Assembly: GCA_015494735.1 (NCBI GenBank)
Contig: WGAQ01000178.1
Coordinates: forward strand, 1 to 11,203
DNA length: 11,203 nt
DNA from: Caldifarciminota bacterium
Lineage (GTDB): Bacteria > Hydrothermota > Hydrothermia > LBFQ01 > DSFT01
Direction: 5' to 3'
Shown: positions 5,771-11,203 of the stretch, piece after piece
Numbering within the stretch: the stretch's first letter is position 1
Layout of the letters: every line of letters starts with the position of its first letter
Program-made: the position numbers and the translations under genes
The notes under the pieces: generated by a model
Seen by the model: the letters and a program-made list of their open reading frames with translations, nothing else
Told to the model about the DNA's origin: nothing
Database searches by the model: none

Positions 5771-6451
5771 GTGAAGAAGATAGGAATAATCGGAGGGACG
5801 ACCCCGGAATCCACCTGTTATTACTATCGCATGTACATGGACATATCCCGCAGGAAACTGGGAAAGCACATCTATCCGCCCCTCATCATCCACTCCATCA
5901 ACTTCCATCAATTCATGAATAATCCGGATGGATGGGAGGGAAGGAAGAGGATGCTCATAGATGCCGCCCTCAGTCTGGAGCGGGCCGGAGCCGATATAAT
6001 CGCCCTATCCGCCAACACCCCCCACATCGTATTCGACGATATAAGGAGAGCGGTCAACGTGCCCATGCTCAGCATCATAGATGCGCTGATAGAGGAGATG
6101 AAGATGAAGGGGGTGAGGAAGCCCCTCCTCCTGGGAACGAAGACGACGATGAGTTCCAGCTTCTACACGGAAAAACTGAAGGGCGCGGGATTCCATGTGG
6201 TGGTTCCGGAAGAGGGGGAGCAGGATGAGGTGAACCGCATCATATTCGAGGAACTGGCATTCGAAAGGATGGACAGCAGAGACCACCTCATAAAACTGGT
6301 GGAGAGATACGCGGTGGAGGAGGGGGTGGATTCCGTCATACTGGGATGCACGGAACTTCCCCTCGCCATAAAGGAGGGGGATGTACCTGTCATGGTGCTG
6401 GATACCGCAAGAATACACATGGAAAAACTCATAGACCTTGCAATACGGTAG
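5771..6451 (+). CDS. Aspartate/glutamate racemase-family protein (YgeA-like), N-terminal Cys replaced
   Basis: The 226-residue protein has the family's opening (MKKIGIIGGTTPESTCYYYR), the strand LIIHSINFHQF, and the C-terminal catalytic motif GCTELPL with Cys193. These enzymes racemise amino acids without cofactor, normally with two cysteines acting as acid and base. At the N-terminal catalytic position, where typical members have CNT.H, this protein has ANTPH (Ala81). YgeA-type racemases from E. coli also lack this Cys and have Thr there, with altered substrate or stereo-preference, so this protein may be a one-sided racemase or act on another substrate. Length is normal. GTG is chosen because it directly starts KKIGIIGG and has TATACT just upstream. 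Confidence 0.85.
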   Translation: MKKIGIIGGTTPESTCYYYRMYMDISRRKLGKHIYPPLIIHSINFHQFMNNPDGWEGRKRMLIDAALSLERAGADIIALSANTPHIVFDDIRRAVNVPMLSIIDALIEEMKMKGVRKPLLLGTKTTMSSSFYTEKLKGAGFHVVVPEEGEQDEVNRIIFEELAFERMDSRDHLIKLVERYAVEEGVDSVILGCTELPLAIKEGDVPVMVLDTARIHMEKLIDLAIR

Positions 6452-6458
6452 GAAGCCG

Positions 6459-6464
6459 TAAAAT
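6459..6464 (+). promoter_or_regulatory. -10-like TAAAAT in front of the DUF192 gene
   Basis: GTAAAATTTC lies in the 18-nt gap after the racemase stop, with the hexamer ending 5 nt before the GTG at 6470. A 5-bp stem TACGG/CCGTA (6444-6448 and 6456-6460) brackets the racemase stop codon just upstream. This is a compact terminator/promoter-like junction, less convincing than the one at 4850-4878. Confidence 0.3.
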
Positions 6465-6469
6465 TTCCC

Positions 6470-6859
6470 GTGGTGCTCCTGCTTCTTCTCTCGATGGATA
6501 CCGTAATCGTCCAGATAAAGGGCCACAGGGTAATCGCGGAAGTGGCCCGGACCCCCGAGGAGAAGGCGACGGGCCTTATGCACCGCAGGAGTCTGCCGGA
6601 TAGCATGGGGATGCTCTTCGTATTCGACAGGCCAGGATATTACCCCTTCTGGATGAAGGACACATACATTCCCCTGTCCATCGCCTTCATATCCTCCGAT
6701 AGCGTGATAGTGGACATACAGAAGATGTATCCCATGGACCTGAGGTCCATCTGGCCCCTGAAACCCTTTCAGTTCGCCTTAGAAGTGAATCAGGGGTGGT
6801 TCAGGAAGAGGGGCATAGAACCGGGAGACACAGTCAGAATCCTCCCGCTCAGGCGATGA
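6470..6859 (+). CDS. DUF192 family protein with N-terminal hydrophobic leader
   Basis: The 129-residue protein matches the DUF192 family (PF02643): EVARTPEEKATGLMHRRSL (~24-42), GMLFVFDRPG (~47-56), then FWMKDTYIPLSIAFI and the closing VNQGWFRKRGIEPGDTV. Its first eight residues (VVLLLLLS; two GTG codons then Leu) are a short hydrophobic leader, so export or membrane anchoring is likely, as in many DUF192 proteins. The family's biochemical role is not established. The second GTG at 6473 could equally be used. The stop overlaps the start of mnmA in ATGA (6856-6859), indicating translational coupling. Both may be driven by the TAAAAT box at 6459 or by read-through from the racemase gene. Confidence 0.85.
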   Translation: MVLLLLLSMDTVIVQIKGHRVIAEVARTPEEKATGLMHRRSLPDSMGMLFVFDRPGYYPFWMKDTYIPLSIAFISSDSVIVDIQKMYPMDLRSIWPLKPFQFALEVNQGWFRKRGIEPGDTVRILPLRR

Positions 6860-7905
6860 AGGGAAAGGTCCTCATAGGCATATCCGGAGGGGTGGATAGT
6901 TCCGTCGCCGCCCATCTGCTGAAGGAAGAGGGATGGGATGTGGTGGGAGTATTCGTCTTCCTGCAGACCCTGAGCGACAGCCCCCGCTCCTGCTGCTCCA
7001 TAGCATCCCTCAGAATTGCGTACAGGGTAGCGAAGAAACTGGGAATACCATTCAGGGCAATAGATTACACGGAGCCCTTCCGCAGAGGGATAATACAGAT
7101 GTTCATAGACGAGTATCGGGCGGGAAGGACTCCCAACGTGTGCGTATTCTGCAATCGGGATTACAAACTGGGGGCAATATGGAAGGAGGCACTGAAGGAG
7201 GGGGCGTATATGGCCACGGGACACTATGCCAGGACAGGGGTATTCCGGGGCAGGAAGGTGATAAGGATGGGGGAGGACCTTTCGAAGGACCAGTCCTACT
7301 TCCTCTCCTATCTGAGGCCGAAGATGGTGGAAAGGCTTCTCCTGCCGGTCGGAGAGTACACAAAGGAGGAAATAAGGGAGATGGCGAGGAAACTCGAACT
7401 GGAGACAGCAGACAGGGAGGACTCCATGGATCTATGCTTCGTGGAAGGGGATTACAGGGATTTTCTTGTGAAGATGGGGGTGAAGCCACGGGAGGGGGAG
7501 ATTGTGGACATATACGGAAACGTGATAGGGAAGCACAGGGGATACGCGTTCTACACGGTGGGGCAGAGGAGGGGTCTCGGTGTGGCCCTTGGAAGGAGGG
7601 CATACGTGGTGGACATAATTCCCGAAGAGAACAGGATAGTTGTGGGATTCGAGGAAGATGTGCACAGGAGGATTGTAATAGCCTCCCGTCTTAACATGTT
7701 CGTGGAAATGGAAACTTCCTTCCGGGCGAGAGTCAGGATTAGAAATGTCCATAAGGCAGCCCCCGCAACGGTAAAACTGGAAAAGGAGAAGGCAATAATA
7801 GAATTCGATGTCCCCCAGTTCGCCCCGGCACCCGGTCAGATTGCCGCCTTTTACGTGGACGATTATCTGGTGGGAGCAGGGGTCATAGAGGAGTCCAGAA
7901 AGTAA
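6856..7905 (+). CDS. mnmA: tRNA-specific 2-thiouridylase MnmA
   Basis: MnmA activates U34 of Lys/Glu/Gln tRNAs with ATP and inserts sulfur to give 2-thiouridine. The 349-residue product has the PP-loop SGGVDSS (10-16), ATGHYAR (120-126), the catalytic Cys in NVCVFCN (Cys99, with Cys96 forming CxxC) and the second catalytic Cys in DSMDLCF (Cys194), followed by the central and C-terminal barrel (YTVGQRRGLGVALG). The start is ATG 6856, not an upstream in-frame start at 6796, because MKGKVLIGISGG matches the family's N-terminus and the ATG overlaps the DUF192 stop in ATGA. Typical NPC.RCN is NVCVFCN here, a minor variation. The neighbouring gltX makes Glu-tRNA, one of the tRNAs MnmA thiolates. 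Confidence 0.95.
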   Translation: MKGKVLIGISGGVDSSVAAHLLKEEGWDVVGVFVFLQTLSDSPRSCCSIASLRIAYRVAKKLGIPFRAIDYTEPFRRGIIQMFIDEYRAGRTPNVCVFCNRDYKLGAIWKEALKEGAYMATGHYARTGVFRGRKVIRMGEDLSKDQSYFLSYLRPKMVERLLLPVGEYTKEEIREMARKLELETADREDSMDLCFVEGDYRDFLVKMGVKPREGEIVDIYGNVIGKHRGYAFYTVGQRRGLGVALGRRAYVVDIIPEENRIVVGFEEDVHRRIVIASRLNMFVEMETSFRARVRIRNVHKAAPATVKLEKEKAIIEFDVPQFAPAPGQIAAFYVDDYLVGAGVIEESRK

Positions 7906-7930
7906 TCCGCATAAACCGGAGGACAGGACG

Positions 7931-7946
7931 ATACCCCCTGTGGTAT
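7931..7946. repeat. Small perfect inverted repeat in the mnmA-gltX gap
   Basis: ATACC (7931-7935) and GGTAT (7942-7946) flank CCCTGT in the 159-bp gap between mnmA and gltX. There is no T-run after it, so it is a poor terminator. It could be a weak operator or RNA stem. The rest of the gap shows no T-box, leader peptide or RNA gene that I can support. Confidence 0.25.
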
Positions 7947-8052
7947 ATTAATGTGAATCTACACAGGTGCCACACGGATTGACTGCATATGGCCTTCCCG
8001 ACGCTGGACAGGGAAGGACTGGTGATGGAAGAAATTTCCCTCCCCGTGATTT

Positions 8053-8058
8053 TAAACT
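8053..8058 (+). promoter_or_regulatory. -10-like TAAACT in front of gltX
   Basis: TTTAAACTT at 8051-8059 is identical to the boxes before satD and the barrel gene. The hexamer ends 6 nt before the ATG at 8065, and nothing resembling a Shine-Dalgarno lies between. No clear -35 is visible at 16-18 bp. A TTGACT at 7979-7984 is too distant to pair with it. Confidence 0.45.
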
Positions 8059-8064
8059 TTTGGC

Positions 8065-9486
8065 ATGGTAAGGGTAAGGTTTGCTCCATCTCCAACGGGA
8101 AAACTCCACGTGGGAGGAGCCAGAACTGCTCTCTACAACTACATGTTCGCGAGGCACGAAGGAGGTAAGTTCCTCCTCAGGATAGAGGACACCGACAGGG
8201 AGAGGAGTAGAGAAGAATTCGTCCGGGATATACTGGAAGGGCTCAGGTGGCTGGGAATCCAGTGGGATGAGGATGTGGTCTATCAGTCGCAGAATCAGGA
8301 AAGGCACAGACATCTGGCCCGGAAGCTGCTGGAGGAGGGGAAGGCATATCTGGACAGATACACGGCAGACGAATGGCAGCAGGTGAGGGAAAAGTATCTT
8401 GCCGGCATCAGGGACCAGGCACAGAAGAAGCAGATGGAGAGGCAATTGATACTGGATCCGCCCCGGGAGTTCCGGCATATTCTGGAAAGGGATACGGGAG
8501 CAATTCGAATAAAGGTTCCCGATGAGGGCAACATCGAGTTCGAGGACCTGATAAGGGGTAAGATTTCCTATCCCGCCTCCCACATATCCGACATCGTGAT
8601 ACTGCGGAGCGATGGCTCTCCGACTTACAACTTTGCCGTGGTGGTGGACGATGCCCTTATGAACATAACCCATGTAATCAGGGGGGATGACCACATTCCC
8701 AACACACCAAAGCAGATAGTCATATACAGGGCTCTGGGCTTTCCCGTTCCCGAATTCGCCCACCTGCCCATGATACTGGGCCCCGATAAGAAAAAACTCT
8801 CCAAGAGGCACGGAGCCGCCAGCGTTCTGGAATACAGGGATATGGGCATCCTGCCGGAAGCCCTCTTCAACTTCCTTGCCCTTCTGGGATGGGCTCCATA
8901 TCCGGACAGGGAGGTGGTGCCTCCGGACGAGATGATTCGCCTGTTCGATATAAGGAAGGTGAACAGGAACCCCGCGGTATTCGATTCGGATAAACTCCTC
9001 TGGATTAACTCCCAGTATATAAAGGCGAAATCCGAAGAGGAACTGGCAGAACTGATGAAACCCTTTGTCCCGCAGGAGGTCTATTCCAGGGAAGGGGCCA
9101 TACTGGCCGCCAGACTCCTCAAGGACAGGGTGAAGACCCTGAAGGACTTCTGGGAGTACGGGGACTATGCATTCACTGATGAATTTGTCATAGAGGAAAA
9201 TGCCTATCGAAAGCACTTCTCCGGGCCGGAGGTATTCCAGAGGCTTCGCATACTTCTGGAGGAATTCAGGAAGATAGAGGAATGGAAGGAGGAGACCATA
9301 GAAAAGGTCCTCAGAGACACCGCAGAACGCCTGGGGGTGAAGGCCGCCAGACTCATCCACCCGGTCAGGATAGCAGTATCCGGCAAGAAGGTGGGACCAT
9401 CCCTCTTCTTCATGCTGGAAGTCCTGGGAAAGGACAGGGTCATAAGGAGGATAGAGAGGATTATGGAGAGGGGAACCGATGATTGA
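8065..9486 (+). CDS. gltX: Glutamyl-tRNA synthetase
   Basis: GltX attaches glutamate to its tRNA using ATP. The 473-residue protein has the normal bacterial length. It starts MVRVRFAPSPTGKLHVGGAR, with HVGG (15-18) as the class I HIGH motif, LLRIEDTDRERS, the variant KMSKS loop KLSKR (244-248) followed by HGAASV, and the helical anticodon-binding domain to the C-terminus (RLGVKAARLIHPVR, SGKKVGPSLF). It is a bacterial-type enzyme; whether it discriminates against tRNA-Gln cannot be told from the sequence. The start matches the conserved opening and follows a TAAACT box with no Shine-Dalgarno. The last 8 nt overlap the Nudix gene. A diverged copy of codons 417-466 lies in the mosaic ORF at 1418-1810. 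Confidence 0.97.
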   Translation: MVRVRFAPSPTGKLHVGGARTALYNYMFARHEGGKFLLRIEDTDRERSREEFVRDILEGLRWLGIQWDEDVVYQSQNQERHRHLARKLLEEGKAYLDRYTADEWQQVREKYLAGIRDQAQKKQMERQLILDPPREFRHILERDTGAIRIKVPDEGNIEFEDLIRGKISYPASHISDIVILRSDGSPTYNFAVVVDDALMNITHVIRGDDHIPNTPKQIVIYRALGFPVPEFAHLPMILGPDKKKLSKRHGAASVLEYRDMGILPEALFNFLALLGWAPYPDREVVPPDEMIRLFDIRKVNRNPAVFDSDKLLWINSQYIKAKSEEELAELMKPFVPQEVYSREGAILAARLLKDRVKTLKDFWEYGDYAFTDEFVIEENAYRKHFSGPEVFQRLRILLEEFRKIEEWKEETIEKVLRDTAERLGVKAARLIHPVRIAVSGKKVGPSLFFMLEVLGKDRVIRRIERIMERGTDD

Positions 9487-9913
9487 GGAAGTGTCAGCCG
9501 GATTCATCCTGTTCCTTCTGGAAGATGGAAAGCCCCTGTATCTCCTGCTGAAGCACAGGACCTATTGGGGATTTCCCAAGGGCGGTATCGAGGCTGGAGA
9601 GGACCCCCTGCAATCTGCCATAAGGGAATTGAAGGAGGAGACATCCATCGAGAAGATAGAGGTGATAGAAGGTTTTCACAGGACGATAGAATACACCTAT
9701 ACATTCAGGGGTGTAAAGAGACACAAGGTGGTACATCTCTTCCTTGCCCGCACCTTTCAGAGGGAGTTCTGCACCTCATACGAGCACTGGGGAGGAGCAT
9801 GGTTCGATTTCGATATAGCCTATAAATTCGCCCGCTATCCGGAGAACAGGAAGGTCCTCAAGGAAGCCCACGAATTTATAAATAAAAATATCGCAGGGAA
9901 GCAAGGGATTTAA
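9479..9913 (+). CDS. Nudix hydrolase, Ap4A pyrophosphohydrolase-like
   Basis: The 144-residue protein has a complete Nudix box beginning at Gly35: GGIEAGE, seven residues, REL, KEE, TSI (usual final Gly is Ser). The opening SAGFILFL and WGFPKGGIEAGE are typical of bis(5'-nucleosyl)-tetraphosphatases, which split Ap4A and related dinucleotides made as by-products by aminoacyl-tRNA synthetases. That gives a plausible link to gltX, whose end it overlaps by 8 nt (ATG 9479, gltX stop 9484-9486), so the two are translationally coupled. The preferred substrate is inferred, not shown; other Nudix specificities are possible. The middle of this protein (61-105) has a diverged copy in the mosaic ORF at 1418-1810. 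It converges with the McrC gene 22 nt downstream. Confidence 0.88.
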   Translation: MIEEVSAGFILFLLEDGKPLYLLLKHRTYWGFPKGGIEAGEDPLQSAIRELKEETSIEKIEVIEGFHRTIEYTYTFRGVKRHKVVHLFLARTFQREFCTSYEHWGGAWFDFDIAYKFARYPENRKVLKEAHEFINKNIAGKQGI

Positions 9914-9935
9914 TACCACCGCACCGGGAGTATTT

Positions 9936-11203
9936 TCATTTATCTGTTCTCTTTAATGGAACCTGCACTCCGATTTTGTAAATGCCTCTAAAGGATTCTG
10001 TACCCACTTTTTCCTTACTATCGCCGGATTTATCATTCTCCTCAACAGGATAGAAGATGTAAATCTCCGGCTCCTGTCCTGGGCAGTCCTCCTTTTCGTT
10101 TTGATTTTCGCAATTTATCTTCTCTACCACACCATGCTTGTCCCATATCCACTTCTTTATCTCCCCCCACTTGATCCGCCCGTAAAGGGCTACCTGCTGC
10201 AGGTCCTCCTTTATCCAGCCGTTTTTGTAATCTTCTTTGTACTTCGCATCTCCTATGGCGATTCTCCTATCTTTAGCCAGAATGAAGTCCGGCCTCAATT
10301 CTCCGACGTCGGTATCTATACCACCACCGTACCCGTATCCCGGATAGACCCTGTAGTCTTTCAATGCTCCTATCTCCCCCCTCCTCAACTTCACCTCAAC
10401 GTATCTCTCGAACAATTCGTTCATGTCTATCCAGTAGGGGTAGATGTGGCGGATTCGCTCCTTTGCGGTCTCAACTGTGGGGTCGTATCCAAGGGTGCGG
10501 AGTATGATTTTCGCAAGGCTCAGGGCTATTCGGTAGTCGGGCCTTATCCTCTGCACGGTGGTCAGGGAGAAATCCCCTGGATAAATCCGCACGCTCGAGA
10601 CCATCTCCATTTCGGCATTCGCCCTTCCAATCCACCTCCCCAGTGTTCCATTCGCCAGCTTCTGAGAGTGGATATAACCCCTTGCCTTAAGGAAGGCGGC
10701 TTTCAGTATTCTGTTCTCAAGGGTGTCGGGGGTGTAAATCTGGTAGGAGCAGTGGGTATAGTGCTTCTTACCCCTGGACCAGTTTTCCCTTATGGTCTTT
10801 CCCACCAATAGCCTCCCCCTCACCCTTCCCCGCAGATTCTCCGTGGCCCTTCTATAACCCTTTTGCAGTCCCCTCTTCAGTAGGTCGTTCAGGATTTTCA
10901 GATAGTGGATTAACAGGAAGAGCAGGTAATCATCCGGCACCTCCTCCAGTTCGATGGGCCTTTCGTCCGTAAGTATTTCGTAGGTTTCTCCTGATTTTAT
11001 GTGGGGTGCCACCTGCGGATGGGAAAGGACTTCCATGAGCATCCCGATGCTATTCAGATTATCCATTTTCGGTTTAACCTGAACTATAATCTCCCCGCTC
11101 TCAACTAAAAGGCGGGTTATCCCCACGAACCAGTGGGCTTTCAGAACCGGTCTTAGATTCTCGAATTCCACATGCAGACCAAGAAAACGGGCGAATTTCC
11201 TCC
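9936..11203 (-). CDS. mcrC: McrC-family restriction endonuclease subunit (5' end outside window)
   Basis: McrC is the nuclease partner of the McrB GTPase in modification-dependent McrBC systems. About 421 residues are visible. The frame stays open past the GTG at 11171 to the right edge (reading RKFARFLGLH before it), so the true start is probably outside and 11171 should not be taken as the start. Family features are LRGRVRGRLLVGKTIRENW, TPDTLENRILKAA, the FERYVEVKL helix and a PD-(D/E)xK site: RPDFIL (Asp295 counting from 11171), then IAIGDAKYK (Asp308, Lys310). The C-terminal ~70 residues are charged and carry two Cys, probably a lineage-specific tail. McrB would be expected upstream, beyond 11203. 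The gene opposes the housekeeping block and may be part of a defence island. Confidence 0.88.
   Translation of the reverse strand, partial: RKFARFLGLHVEFENLRPVLKAHWFVGITRLLVESGEIIVQVKPKMDNLNSIGMLMEVLSHPQVAPHIKSGETYEILTDERPIELEEVPDDYLLFLLIHYLKILNDLLKRGLQKGYRRATENLRGRVRGRLLVGKTIRENWSRGKKHYTHCSYQIYTPDTLENRILKAAFLKARGYIHSQKLANGTLGRWIGRANAEMEMVSSVRIYPGDFSLTTVQRIRPDYRIALSLAKIILRTLGYDPTVETAKERIRHIYPYWIDMNELFERYVEVKLRRGEIGALKDYRVYPGYGYGGGIDTDVGELRPDFILAKDRRIAIGDAKYKEDYKNGWIKEDLQQVALYGRIKWGEIKKWIWDKHGVVEKINCENQNEKEDCPGQEPEIYIFYPVEENDKSGDSKEKVGTESFRGIYKIGVQVPLKRTDK

Noticed and set aside
6796..6855. Upstream in-frame start extending MnmA by 20 residues
   Set aside because: The extension lies within the DUF192 gene and does not match MnmA. 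The ATGA overlap at 6856 gives the conserved start.
7906..8064. Possible T-box or other amino-acid riboswitch before gltX
   Set aside because: No AGGGTGG-type T-box core or matching stem is visible. The gap holds only a 5-bp inverted repeat and the -10-like box.
7948..9507. A 519-codon open frame on the minus strand, opposite gltX
   Set aside because: It is an antisense shadow of gltX created by its codon bias. The plus-strand frame carries all synthetase motifs, and the minus-strand translation shows no recognisable domain.
1..11203. CRISPR array or insertion sequence
   Set aside because: No regularly spaced direct repeats and no transposase-like frame were seen. The repeat array at 1403-1451 is too short and symmetric to be CRISPR.

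Overview
The window comes from a bacterium: it carries trigger factor, a bacterial-type glutamyl-tRNA synthetase and MnmA. It is probably Gram-negative, because a PorV/UPF0164-type outer-membrane beta-barrel is present. Heavy use of AGG/AGA and ATA codons and charged, Lys/Glu-rich proteins suggest a thermophile. A lineage such as candidate phylum WOR-3 or another deep FCB-type group would fit, but this is a guess from gene style and not a phylogenetic result.

Layout. Bases 1-2870 read on the minus strand. In transcription order they hold a 61-aa membrane peptide, a DEDD/RNase H-like exonuclease with a C-terminal zinc ribbon, a chimeric remnant ORF, a SatD-family protein with a C-terminal helix-turn-helix, a 112-aa membrane protein resembling the C-terminal half of SatE/DUF3307, and the first 130 residues of a THUMP-domain RNA methyltransferase that leaves the window on the left. 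A 423-bp AT-richer gap (2871-3293) separates this block from a plus-strand block: trigger factor, an unknown 118-aa protein, the outer-membrane barrel, an Asp/Glu racemase-family protein, a DUF192 protein, MnmA, GltX and a Nudix hydrolase (overlapping gltX by 8 nt). At the right edge a minus-strand McrC-type nuclease converges on the Nudix gene and runs off the window; its McrB partner would lie outside.

Most striking observation. The minus-strand ORF at 1418-1810 is a mosaic of three genes that all have intact relatives in this window. Its residues 1-21 match the start of the THUMP methyltransferase, 20-69 align without gaps to the last part of GltX (35/50 identical), and 70-115 match the middle of the Nudix protein. 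The GltX/Nudix join falls where the two intact genes encode similar four-codon stretches (gltX 9451-9462, nudix 9647-9658). It is therefore what a 196-bp microhomology deletion in a second gltX-nudix copy would leave.

Regulation. Seven starts (729-, 1387-, 1810-, 4888+, 5771+, 6470+, 8065+) lack a clear Shine-Dalgarno but have a -10-like hexamer (TATAAT, TAAACT, TATACT or TAAAAT) ending only 5-9 nt before the start codon, so near-leaderless transcription looks common. Genes with good Shine-Dalgarno sites (tig, the 61-aa gene, the 118-aa gene, the exonuclease) form a second class. Upstream of satD four TATAAC-type heptamers form a mirror-symmetric 49-bp array, a good candidate operator for SatD's own helix-turn-helix.
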